A program made the position numbers and the translations under genes. The notes below the pieces were generated by a model. That model did no database searches. It saw nothing but the letters and a program-made list of their open reading frames with translations, and was not told the DNA's origin. This document shows, piece by piece, positions 7,505 to 13,662 of a stretch of 14,229 nt of DNA. The stretch covers positions 1 to 14,229 of the forward strand of contig CAMTGL010000024.1 in NCBI GenBank assembly GCA_947071955.1, read 5' to 3'. The first letter of the stretch is position 1. Every line of letters starts with the position of its first letter. The DNA is from an uncultured Plesiomonas sp. GTDB taxonomy: Bacteria > Pseudomonadota > Gammaproteobacteria > Enterobacterales > CAMTGL01.

Positions 7505-7957
7505 ATGCCAGAAGGCCAAATCAGGAAATCGTCTCTGGGCATTCTTGCCATCGCAGAGGTTGAGCCTTATCAGCAAAAGCCGGGCGAAGAGTACATGAAT
7601 GCAGCCCAGCTCGCGCATTTCAAAAAGATTCTTGAAGCATGGCGTAATCAGCTCAGGGTTGAGGTTGATCGCACTGTCACCCATATGCAGGATGAAGCAG
7701 CTAACTTCCCCGATCCGGTAGACCGTGCCGCGCAGGAAGAGGAGTTCAGTTTAGAACTTCGCAACCGTGACCGTGAGCGTAAGCTGATCAAAAAGATCGA
7801 GAAAACCCTGCTGAAAATTGAAGAAGATGATTTCGGTTTCTGTGAGTCGTGTGGTGTTGAGATCGGTATTCGCCGTCTTGAAGCTCGCCCGACTGCCGAT
7901 TTGTGTATCGACTGTAAAACACTGGCTGAAATCCGCGAAAAGCAGATGGCAGGTTAA
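7505..7957 (+). CDS. dksA: RNA polymerase-binding transcription factor DksA
   Basis: Binds the secondary channel of RNA polymerase and works with ppGpp to repress rRNA promoters and activate amino-acid promoters. The 150-residue product is nearly colinear with the 151-residue E. coli protein. It has a coiled coil (about 33-107) whose tip carries the acidic DPVDRA loop (Asp70, Asp73; E. coli Asp71/Asp74) and a four-cysteine zinc finger (Cys113, Cys116, Cys134, Cys137), so it is the zinc form. It ends in the family tail AEIREKQMAG. The ATG is supported by AGGAG (7493-7497) seven bases upstream. A 1.3-kb gene-free stretch precedes it and a strong terminator follows, so much of its transcription probably stops before gluQ. 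Confidence 0.98.
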   Translation: MPEGQIRKSSLGILAIAEVEPYQQKPGEEYMNAAQLAHFKKILEAWRNQLRVEVDRTVTHMQDEAANFPDPVDRAAQEEEFSLELRNRDRERKLIKKIEKTLLKIEEDDFGFCESCGVEIGIRRLEARPTADLCIDCKTLAEIREKQMAG

Positions 7958-8045
7958 TCCCGCTTCTGAGTGCTGTTAGATGATAATAGCCTCACGGTAG
8001 GGAATACAGCTGACCGCACAACAGGTTACAGCATCAGACACCGCT

Positions 8046-8075
8046 AAAAGGGAGCTTTGCTCCCTTTTGTCTTTT
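8046..8075 (+). terminator. Intrinsic terminator between dksA and gluQ
   Basis: Ten perfect pairs, AAAAGGGAGC (8046-8055) with GCTCCCTTTT (8059-8068), around a TTT loop, followed by GTCTTTT. In Shigella, gluQ expression is known to be linked to dksA and limited by a terminator at this position, so partial read-through here is plausible. Confidence 0.9.
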
Positions 8076-8150
8076 CAGATAACAGCACATTCGCTCTTTT
8101 CATTACGCTTTGCCATTGGCCTTTCCCTACCGATATTCGTACAGATTTTT

Positions 8151-8179
8151 CCGCACAGTGAAAGGCAAACCGTTATACT
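8151..8179 (+). promoter_or_regulatory. Candidate gluQ promoter
   Basis: TATACT (8174-8179) is a 5 of 6 match to the -10 consensus, about 40 bases before the gluQ ATG, but no convincing -35 lies 16-18 bases upstream. It could give gluQ transcription independent of dksA read-through. Confidence 0.3.
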
Positions 8180-8220
8180 TCCCCGCATCATGTACGTTGA
8201 TAAATCACCACAAACCCAAA

Positions 8221-9120
8221 ATGAACACTCAACCCTATATTGGCCGCTTTGCTCCCTCACCTTCAGGGTCTCTGCATTTTGGCTCTTTAATTGCGGCTCT
8301 CGGCAGTTACTTACAGGCACGCAGCCAGCACGGTTTATGGAAGCTGCGGATTGAAGATATTGATCCCCCGCGCGAAGTAGCCGGCGCTTCGGCACAGATC
8401 CTTCGTACACTGGAAACCTATCATCTGTATTGGGATGGAGAGGTCTTGTACCAGTCTGATCGCCATGCGGTCTACGATGAAACGCTGCAGCGCCTGCTGG
8501 CAGAGCACTCGGCTTACTATTGCCGCTGCACGCGCAAGCAGATCCAGCAGATGGGTGGGTTTTATAACGGCCACTGCCGCCAGCGCGGTTGCCTAGCCGA
8601 GCACAGTGCGATCCGTCTTTGTCAGCAGCAGCCGGTCTACCATTTTACTGATACGCTACGTGGCCAGATTGCCGTGCCCAAGGCTCTGGCAGAGGAAGAT
8701 TTCATTTTATTCCGCCGTGATGGTTTGTATGCCTACAATCTGGCGGTGGTGCTTGATGATATTCATCAGGGCGTAACAGAGATTGTACGCGGGGCAGATT
8801 TAATCGAACCGACCGTACGCCAAATAGCCTTGTATCAGGCTCTTGGGGCTCCAATACCACAGTTTCTTCACCTGCCGCTGGCGATGAATGCCGACGGTAA
8901 CAAGCTCTCAAAGCAAAACCACGCAACCCCAATTAACCGCGCCCAACCGAAACACACGCTGGCACGGGCACTGCGGTTTTTAGAGCAACCACTGCCGGAA
9001 AGCTGGCAAGATGCCACCGTTGATCAGCTGTTAAGCTGGGCCGTTAGCCACTGGTGCGTGCAAAACATTCCGCAGGAAAATACGTTATTACCGCAAGATG
9101 CCTTGCATAACAGCGTATAA
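8221..9120 (+). CDS. gluQ: Glutamyl-Q tRNA(Asp) synthetase
   Basis: Activates glutamate and attaches it to queuosine at position 34 of tRNA-Asp, giving glutamyl-queuosine; a GluRS paralogue lacking the anticodon-binding domain. The 299-residue product has the class I signature APSPSGSLHFGS (11-22, the HIGH region), RIEDIDPPRE (43-52), zinc ligands Cys101, Cys103, Tyr115 and Cys119 in the CxC...Y...C pattern, EIVRGADLIEPT (187-198) and the KMSKS-equivalent KLSKQNH (228-234). The start at 8221 is chosen because the family begins a few residues before YIGRFAPSPSG. The only in-frame upstream start is a TTG at 8110 that adds 37 unconserved residues. No clear Shine-Dalgarno precedes 8221, so translation may be weak. 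It lies downstream of the dksA terminator. Confidence 0.96.
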   Translation: MNTQPYIGRFAPSPSGSLHFGSLIAALGSYLQARSQHGLWKLRIEDIDPPREVAGASAQILRTLETYHLYWDGEVLYQSDRHAVYDETLQRLLAEHSAYYCRCTRKQIQQMGGFYNGHCRQRGCLAEHSAIRLCQQQPVYHFTDTLRGQIAVPKALAEEDFILFRRDGLYAYNLAVVLDDIHQGVTEIVRGADLIEPTVRQIALYQALGAPIPQFLHLPLAMNADGNKLSKQNHATPINRAQPKHTLARALRFLEQPLPESWQDATVDQLLSWAVSHWCVQNIPQENTLLPQDALHNSV

Positions 9121-9121
9121 T
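9116..9121 (+). promoter_or_regulatory. Perfect TATAAT overlapping the gluQ stop codon
   Basis: The last codons of gluQ and the next base form TATAAT. No good -35 is found at 16-18 bases. It could be a pcnB promoter, with a leader of about 175 bases, or coincidence. Confidence 0.25.
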
Positions 9122-9185
9122 AGCCGCGCTATCTGCCAGCTCCGACAGCATAAGCCTATTCTTACGCATACGAGAGCATTCTAAA

Positions 9186-9207
9186 TTGACGGGGGCTGCG
9201 CTATTAT
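9186..9207 (+). promoter_or_regulatory. Promoter-like elements upstream of pcnB
   Basis: TTGACG (9186-9191) is a 5 of 6 match to the -35 consensus and CTATTAT (9201-9207) resembles a -10 with the C preferred by sigma-S. They are only 10 bases apart, so they cannot form one standard sigma-70 promoter. CTATTAT alone could serve as a -10. Marked as a region of interest only. Confidence 0.25.
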
Positions 9208-9250
9208 TAGCCACGATTTTTTATCCGCATTCCGAATCACGGAGCTGAAC

Positions 9251-9295
9251 ATGCGGTTTTTCTGTATGCGTGTACTGCACACGATACAACTGTGA
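9251..9295 (+). CDS. Putative 14-codon leader peptide upstream of pcnB
   Basis: ATG at 9251 has a good ribosome site (GGAG, 9241-9244, six-base spacing) and encodes MRFFCMRVLHTIQL before TGA at 9293-9295. That stop overlaps the first bases of the pcnB Shine-Dalgarno (GAGGTG, 9294-9299), and the pcnB ATT start follows nine bases after the stop codon begins to be cleared. Ribosomes ending here would sit on the pcnB initiation region, so the layout suggests translational coupling or re-initiation. There is no run of one amino acid that would suggest classic attenuation. It may also be a chance ORF; conservation would decide. Confidence 0.45.
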   Translation: MRFFCMRVLHTIQL

Positions 9296-9306
9296 GGTGT
9301 ACCATT
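9294..9306 (+). promoter_or_regulatory. pcnB Shine-Dalgarno and ATT (AUU) start codon
   Basis: GAGGTG (9294-9299) is a six-base match to the 16S anti-SD sequence and stands at normal distance from ATT (9304-9306). The GTG at 9292, the only usual start nearby, has no ribosome site before it and would itself overlap the SD. E. coli pcnB is known to start at AUU at the residue before FTRVA; the same reading here gives FTRVAHFCRKVL. Confidence 0.8.
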
Positions 9307-10737
9307 TTTACACGAGTAGCCCATTTCTGCCGTAAAGTACTGGGTCAAACTGACACAGCAACCCCTGCGGTTGAAGATTTAAAACTGACCATCATTCCCC
9401 GCGATCAACACGGGATCTCACGCCAAGGCATCAGTGAAAATGCACTGAAGGTGCTCTATCGCCTGCACAAAGCGGGTTACGATGCCTATTTGGTTGGCGG
9501 CGGTGTGCGCGATCTTCTGCTTGGCAAACAGCCGAAAGATTTTGATGTCTCAACCAACGCAACTCCTGACCAAGTTCGTCGCCTGTTCCGAAACTGCCGA
9601 CTGGTTGGCCGACGTTTCCGGCTAGCCCATGTGTTGTTTGGCGAAGAGGTGATTGAAGTGGCAACCTTCCGTGGCCATCACAGTCACGATGAAGAAGACA
9701 GCCAAGCTGACAGCGCAAAACCAGCGAATCAATCGGTACAATCTGATGGCGGCATGCTGCTGCGCGATAATGTCTACGGCAATATCGATGAAGATGCTCA
9801 GCGTCGTGACTTTACGGTCAACGGCTTGTATTACAACATCGCCGATTTCAGTATTCGTGACTATGCCAACGGCATGGAAGATCTGCACAACCGCGTGCTG
9901 CGCTTGATTGGCGATCCGGAAACCCGTTACCGCGAAGATCCGGTTAGAATGCTGCGGGCGATCCGCTTTGCCGTCAAACTCAATATGACGCTGACCACCG
10001 AAACGGCTGATCCGATCCCTGATCTGGCCTATCTGCTCAACAGCATTCCGCAAGCACGCCTGTTTGAAGAGTCACTCAAACTGCTGCAAGCCGGTTACGG
10101 GTTTGAAACCTACAAACTGCTGCGCCAGTATAATTTGTTCCAGCAACTGTTCCCTGTGGTTTCAGCCGGTTTTACCGAGCACGAAGACAGCCCATTAGAG
10201 CGTATGCTTGAGCGCGTACTGACCAGCACTGATGATCGTATTCATCAGGGTAAGCGGGTTAATCCAGCGTTCTTGTTTGCAGCCATGCTGTGGTACCCAC
10301 TGGTTGAGAAGGCACAAGGCATCGCCCAAGAGAGCGGGCTGACTTACTACGATGCGTTTATGGTCGCCATGAACGATATCTTGGATGAGCAGTGCCGTAC
10401 ACTGGCCATTCCACGCCGCCTGACCACACTGATCCGCGATATCTGGATGCTGCAACTGCGTCTGCCGCGCCGTCAGGGTAAAAAAGCCTTCCGTCTGCTC
10501 GAACATCCAAAATTCCGGGCTGGTTTTGATCTGCTCGAAATGCGAGCCGCTTTTGAAGGGCGCGATCTAAAAGAGCTGGTACAGTGGTGGGCCGATTTTC
10601 AGCTCAGTAACGGCAACCAGCGCGAAACGCTGATGCGAGATGTTGAGCCAGAAACTGACAGCAGTGGAAAACCTAAGCGTCCGCGCCGCCCGCATTTTCG
10701 CCGTCGCCGTACCGGTCCGCGGAAACCGCAGGCATGA
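9304..10737 (+). CDS. pcnB: Poly(A) polymerase I, probably starting at AUU
   Basis: Adds 3' poly(A) tails to RNA, marking transcripts and regulatory RNAs for decay and affecting ColE1-type plasmid copy number. From the ATT start the product is 477 residues (E. coli 465). It has LVGGGVRDLLLG, DFD with Asp79 and Asp81, and the third catalytic Asp169 in RRDFTVN, the nucleotidyltransferase set. Then come NPETRYREDPVRMLRA-type sequence, ARLFEESLKLLQAGYGFETYKLL and an Arg/Lys/Pro-rich tail (KPKRPRRPHFRRRR) for RNA contact. A loop after RGHH (about 127-150) is longer and more acidic than in E. coli. The ATT is chosen over GTG 9292 because of the Shine-Dalgarno and E. coli precedent; the GTG would add only MRCT. 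The stop overlaps the folK ATG (ATGA). Confidence 0.95.
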   Translation: MFTRVAHFCRKVLGQTDTATPAVEDLKLTIIPRDQHGISRQGISENALKVLYRLHKAGYDAYLVGGGVRDLLLGKQPKDFDVSTNATPDQVRRLFRNCRLVGRRFRLAHVLFGEEVIEVATFRGHHSHDEEDSQADSAKPANQSVQSDGGMLLRDNVYGNIDEDAQRRDFTVNGLYYNIADFSIRDYANGMEDLHNRVLRLIGDPETRYREDPVRMLRAIRFAVKLNMTLTTETADPIPDLAYLLNSIPQARLFEESLKLLQAGYGFETYKLLRQYNLFQQLFPVVSAGFTEHEDSPLERMLERVLTSTDDRIHQGKRVNPAFLFAAMLWYPLVEKAQGIAQESGLTYYDAFMVAMNDILDEQCRTLAIPRRLTTLIRDIWMLQLRLPRRQGKKAFRLLEHPKFRAGFDLLEMRAAFEGRDLKELVQWWADFQLSNGNQRETLMRDVEPETDSSGKPKRPRRPHFRRRRTGPRKPQA

Positions 10738-11222
10738 TACGCGTTTACATCGCGATAGGCAGTAACCTGATCGAGCCTGTAACGCAGGCTCGTGAGGCAA
10801 TAGCTGCCCTCAAACAGCTTCCTAACAGCCGCTGGATTGCCAGCTCTAGCCTCTACCGCAGCAAACCGATGGGGCCACAAGATCAGCCCGATTACATCAA
10901 TGCGGTTGTCGCACTCGATACCACGTTATCGCCACTTGAATTGCTCGATGCGACCCAACACATCGAACTACAGCACGGGCGGCAGCGCAAGGCTGAACGT
11001 TGGGGCCCGCGCACACTGGATCTGGATATTCTGCTTTACGGCAACACCTGTATCGACCAACCGCGTTTAGTGGTGCCGCATTATGGTATGACCGTCCGCG
11101 AGTTTGTACTGTATCCACTGGCCGAGATCGCTCCTGATCTGATCTTGCCAGACCGCACACCTCTTCAACACTATCTGCAACAGGTCGCACGCAATGATTT
11201 AGTCTGCTGGCAGCCTGCATAG
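10734..11222 (+). CDS. folK: 6-hydroxymethyl-7,8-dihydropterin pyrophosphokinase (HPPK)
   Basis: Transfers pyrophosphate from ATP to 6-hydroxymethyl-7,8-dihydropterin, the step before dihydropteroate synthase in folate synthesis. The 162-residue product (E. coli 159) shows YIAIGSN at the N-terminus, SSLYRSKPMGPQDQPDYINAV (39-59) for pterin contact, and the family signature RWGPRTLDLDILLYG (89-103) with the magnesium-binding Asp96 and Asp98. VPHYGMTVREFVLYPLAEIAP follows near the C-terminus. The ATG shares four bases with the pcnB end (ATGA), so the two genes are translationally linked. This pairing is kept in many gammaproteobacteria. panB follows 47 bases downstream with no terminator between. 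Confidence 0.97.
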   Translation: MIRVYIAIGSNLIEPVTQAREAIAALKQLPNSRWIASSSLYRSKPMGPQDQPDYINAVVALDTTLSPLELLDATQHIELQHGRQRKAERWGPRTLDLDILLYGNTCIDQPRLVVPHYGMTVREFVLYPLAEIAPDLILPDRTPLQHYLQQVARNDLVCWQPA

Positions 11223-11269
11223 CACCGCGCCAGCCATTCCCGCAACATCACCATAAAAAAAGAGGCAGC

Positions 11270-12064
11270 ATGAGTCAGATAACACTCACCCACCTGCGTA
11301 AATGGAAGCAAGAAGGGCGTAAGTTCGCTTCAATCACCGCTTATGATGCCAGCTTTGCCAAACTCTTCACCGAACAGGGCGTTCCGGTGATGCTTGTTGG
11401 TGACTCACTGGGTATGGTGCTGCAAGGGCACACCGATACCCTGCCTGTCACCATTGATGATATTGCTTATCACACCCGCTGTGTTCGTCAGGGTGCACCT
11501 GAGTGTCTGCTGCTCGGCGACATGCCCTTTATGAGCTACGCCACCCCTGAGCAGGCTTGTCTGAATGCTGCCAAGCTGATGCAAGCAGGCGCAAACATGG
11601 TCAAACTCGAAGGTGGAAACTGGCTGGTTGATACCATTCGTATGCTGACCGAGCGTGCTGTTCCGGTCTGTGCTCACTTAGGCTTAACCCCGCAATCCGT
11701 ACACCTTTTTGGCGGATACAAAGTGCAGGGGCGCGATGAAGATGGTGCAGAGCAAATTTTGCATGATGCCTTGCTGCTGCAACAAGCTGGCGCACAAATG
11801 CTGGTGCTCGAGTGTGTGCCTGAAGGGTTGGCCAGTGAAATTACCCGCCGTCTGACCATTCCGGTTATCGGTATCGGCGCGGGCGCAAATACCGATGGCC
11901 AGATTTTAGTGATGCATGATGCACTCGGTATCTCGGCCAATTACATGCCTAAATTTTCGAAAAACTATCTGGCCGCCACGGGCGATATCCGCCAAGCCAT
12001 CAGCCAGTATGTGGCAGAGGTGGAACAAGGAACATTTCCGGCCGAAGAGCATACATTTCGCTGA
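11270..12064 (+). CDS. panB: 3-methyl-2-oxobutanoate hydroxymethyltransferase (ketopantoate hydroxymethyltransferase)
   Basis: First committed step of pantothenate synthesis: transfers a hydroxymethyl group from 5,10-methylene-tetrahydrofolate to 2-oxoisovalerate, giving ketopantoate. The 264-residue product equals the E. coli length. It has ITAYDASFA (22-30), VGDSLGMVLQGHTDTLPVT (43-61) with metal ligand Asp45, LGDMPFMSY with Asp84, VKLEGG with Lys112 and Glu114, AHLGLTPQSV (135-144), catalytic Glu181 in VLECVPEGL, and IGIGAGANTDGQILVMHD (200-217). The ATG follows AGAGG (11261-11265) at a short four-base spacing. Placed after folK, it shares folate chemistry with its neighbour. No clear promoter is seen in the 47-base gap, so it may be read from pcnB-folK or from a promoter inside folK. 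Confidence 0.98.
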   Translation: MSQITLTHLRKWKQEGRKFASITAYDASFAKLFTEQGVPVMLVGDSLGMVLQGHTDTLPVTIDDIAYHTRCVRQGAPECLLLGDMPFMSYATPEQACLNAAKLMQAGANMVKLEGGNWLVDTIRMLTERAVPVCAHLGLTPQSVHLFGGYKVQGRDEDGAEQILHDALLLQQAGAQMLVLECVPEGLASEITRRLTIPVIGIGAGANTDGQILVMHDALGISANYMPKFSKNYLAATGDIRQAISQYVAEVEQGTFPAEEHTFR

Positions 12065-12077
12065 TTCAGAGTGAGAG

Positions 12078-12101
12078 TTCACCGGTCAATATACCGGTGA
12101 A
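12078..12101 (+). promoter_or_regulatory. Perfect 9-bp inverted repeat between panB and panC
   Basis: TTCACCGGT (12078-12086), six-base loop CAATAT, ACCGGTGAA (12093-12101), starting 14 bases after the panB stop. No T-run follows, so it is not a standard terminator. It may protect the panB mRNA end, pause polymerase or act as an operator. Confidence 0.6.
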
Positions 12102-12118
12102 TGCACCAGTAAATATAC
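12080..12118 (+). repeat. Degenerate direct repeat between panB and panC
   Basis: CACCGGTCAATATAC (12080-12094) recurs as CACCAGTAAATATAC (12104-12118), 13 of 15 bases identical with a 24-base period. The second copy has lost the inverted-repeat symmetry of the first. Confidence 0.55.
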
Positions 12119-12176
12119 GGAGTTGTCTGTAACTCAAAACAAAAGAACAACATCAGGCAAATTAAGGATAATGTGC

Positions 12177-13031
12177 ATGTTAATCATTGAAACGACCACC
12201 GTGCTGCGCCGTGAAATTCGCCGCTTAAAAGCCGAAGGGAAACGGATCGCTTTTGTACCGACAATGGGCAATTTGCATGCCGGCCACCTCACTCTGATGC
12301 ATGAGGCCCAGCGCCATGCTGATGTGGTTATCGCCAGTATTTTTGTCAACCCGCTGCAATTTGATAATGCCAGTGATCTGACACACTACCCACGCACACT
12401 CGAACAAGATTGTACCCATCTGCAAGCTGCCGGTGTCTATGCGGTATTTACCCCGACTGCCGACATTATCTACCCCAACGGACTGGATAATCAGGCGATT
12501 GTTGATGTTCCTGCCATCTCTGGCATTCTTGAAGGTGAGTGCCGACCGGGCCATTTTCGCGGCGTCGCTACGGTAGTCAGTAAGCTGTTTAATCTGGTGC
12601 AACCGGATATCGCCTGCTTTGGCCAGAAAGACTATCAGCAACTGGCGCTTATCCGCCAGTTAGTACAAGATTTAGCGTTTGATCTTGAGATTGTTGCTGT
12701 TCCCACCGTACGCGCCGAAGATGGTTTAGCACTGAGCTCACGCAACGGCCACCTTACTGCAACAGAGCGGGCCATTGCCCCCACACTGGCCAAAGTCATG
12801 CAACAGATGGCGCAAGCGTTGCAGCATACGCCAACCGACAGTACCGCTATCCTCGCGCGCGGGGCGGCAGCACTGACACAGGCCGGTTTTACCCCTGATA
12901 AGCTATTTATCTGCGATGCCAACAGCCTGCAACCGCTACACACTGGCAGTAAGCAGGCGGTCTTACTGATGGCTGCATGGTTGGGGAAAACGCGTTTAAT
13001 TGATAATACGGTAGTAGACATTACCTGCTGA
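12177..13031 (+). CDS. panC: Pantothenate synthetase (pantoate--beta-alanine ligase)
   Basis: ATP-dependent joining of pantoate and beta-alanine through a pantoyl-adenylate, the last step to pantothenate. The 284-residue product (E. coli 283) has VPTMGNLHAGHLTL (27-40) with the HIGH-type HAGH, SIFVNPLQF (54-62), YPRTLEQD (71-78), GECRPGHFRGVATVVSKLFN (120-139), FGQKDYQQLALIRQLV (148-163) and the KMSKS-like LALSSRN (184-190). The start at 12177 (MLIIET) matches the family and lies eight bases after AAGGA (12164-12168). The ATG at 12171 is only two bases from that site, and a TTG at 12123 would add 18 unconserved residues. A 112-base gap with an inverted repeat separates it from panB. Confidence 0.97.
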   Translation: MLIIETTTVLRREIRRLKAEGKRIAFVPTMGNLHAGHLTLMHEAQRHADVVIASIFVNPLQFDNASDLTHYPRTLEQDCTHLQAAGVYAVFTPTADIIYPNGLDNQAIVDVPAISGILEGECRPGHFRGVATVVSKLFNLVQPDIACFGQKDYQQLALIRQLVQDLAFDLEIVAVPTVRAEDGLALSSRNGHLTATERAIAPTLAKVMQQMAQALQHTPTDSTAILARGAAALTQAGFTPDKLFICDANSLQPLHTGSKQAVLLMAAWLGKTRLIDNTVVDITC

Positions 13032-13040
13032 TTCATGAAT
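13031..13040. repeat. 10-bp palindrome at the panC stop
   Basis: ATTCATGAAT (13031-13040) is perfectly palindromic and its first base is the last of the panC stop. It is short and may be chance. Confidence 0.25.
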
Positions 13041-13057
13041 ATTATGCGTGGTAAAAC

Positions 13058-13078
13058 GGGTGCAGATGCCCCTTTTTT
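13058..13078 (+). terminator. Weak terminator or attenuator between panC and panD
   Basis: GGGTG (13058-13062), loop CAGA, TGCCC (13067-13071), then C and T6 (13073-13078). The stem has three G-C pairs and two G-U pairs, so termination would be partial. It could lower panD transcription relative to panC. Confidence 0.45.
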
Positions 13079-13125
13079 GCCTGACCTATATTGAACTCGG
13101 TTTGCTGTACAAAGGATTGAAGTTT

Positions 13126-13506
13126 ATGCAACGTACTATGCTCAGAGGTAAGCTACACCGCGTAACGGTAACGCAGGCAGATCTGCACTATGAAGGGTCA
13201 TGTGCCATCGATCAGGATTTTCTGGATGCTTCAGGCATTTTGGAATATGAGGCGATTGATATTTACAATGTGACCAACGGTGAGCGTTTCTCGACCTATG
13301 CGATTGCCGCCGAGGCCGGTTCAAAAATCATTTCGGTCAACGGTGCGGCGGCGCATAAAGCCAGCGCAGGTGATTTGCTGATTATCTGTGCTTATGTGCA
13401 AATTGACGATGCCAAAGCGCGTCAGCATAAGCCAATGCTGGCCTATTTTGATCAGCACAATAATTTGCAGCGTAAAGCCAGTGCCATTCCGGTACAGATG
13501 GCATAA
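13126..13506 (+). CDS. panD: Aspartate 1-decarboxylase, pyruvoyl type (proenzyme)
   Basis: Makes beta-alanine from L-aspartate for PanC. The 126-residue proenzyme equals the E. coli length. It has the self-cleavage site Gly24-Ser25 in YEGSCAID; Ser25 becomes the pyruvoyl group at the new N-terminus of the alpha chain. Other family blocks are GKLHRVTVT (8-16), the substrate-binding region around NVTNGERFSTYAIAA, ISVNGAAAH and the end AIPVQMA. The ATG at 13126 fits the family start (MQRTMLRGKLH) and follows AAAGGA (13111-13116) by nine bases. A GTG at 13048 would add 26 residues that cross the terminator-like hairpin and is rejected. In enterics maturation needs PanZ (PanM); that gene is not in the window. 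E. coli has an extra gene between panC and panD; here they are direct neighbours. Confidence 0.97.
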   Translation: MQRTMLRGKLHRVTVTQADLHYEGSCAIDQDFLDASGILEYEAIDIYNVTNGERFSTYAIAAEAGSKIISVNGAAAHKASAGDLLIICAYVQIDDAKARQHKPMLAYFDQHNNLQRKASAIPVQMA

Positions 13507-13537
13507 TCGCAAGATACGTGCCCCTGCCACGCTGACC

Positions 13538-13573
13538 AAAAAAATGCCATTGTCACTGACAATGGCATTTTTG
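13538..13573. terminator. Two-way terminator after panD and yadH
   Basis: ATGCCATTGTC (13544-13554) pairs with GACAATGGCAT (13558-13568), flanked by an A-run on the left and T5 on the right, so it can act on both strands. It closes the pan genes and may serve as the end of the convergent yadH transcript. Confidence 0.9.
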
Positions 13574-13611
13574 CTTGTATCCCACCCACGCTTTTATTGT
13601 GTTGTGAGCAG

Positions 13612-13629
13612 GCCACCTTAATAGGTGGC
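13612..13629. terminator. Hairpin downstream of yadH, possible end structure
   Basis: GCCACCT (13612-13618), loop TAAT, AGGTGGC (13623-13629): seven perfect pairs. It lacks a T-run on either strand, so on its own it is more an RNA 3'-end stabiliser than a terminator. It overlaps the tandem repeat that begins at 13621. Confidence 0.4.
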
Positions 13630-13655
13630 TCATCTACATAGGTTGCTCATCTACA
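13621..13655 (+). repeat. Two tandem 17-bp units downstream of yadH
   Basis: ATAGGTGGCTCATCTAC (13621-13637) is followed directly by ATAGGTTGCTCATCTAC (13638-13654), one mismatch in 17, plus one more matching base. It looks like a recent local duplication, partly copying the right arm of the hairpin at 13612-13629. Confidence 0.7.
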
Positions 13656-13662
13656 CCGAGGC

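Noticed and set aside
8110..8220. N-terminal extension of gluQ from TTG
   Set aside because: 37 residues with no counterpart in the family; conserved sequence starts just after ATG 8221.
9292..9294. GTG as the pcnB start
   Set aside because: No Shine-Dalgarno upstream, only four extra residues, and it overlaps the ribosome site that serves ATT 9304.
12123..12176. N-terminal extension of panC from TTG, or start at ATG 12171
   Set aside because: The family begins at MLII; AAGGA is correctly spaced only for ATG 12177.
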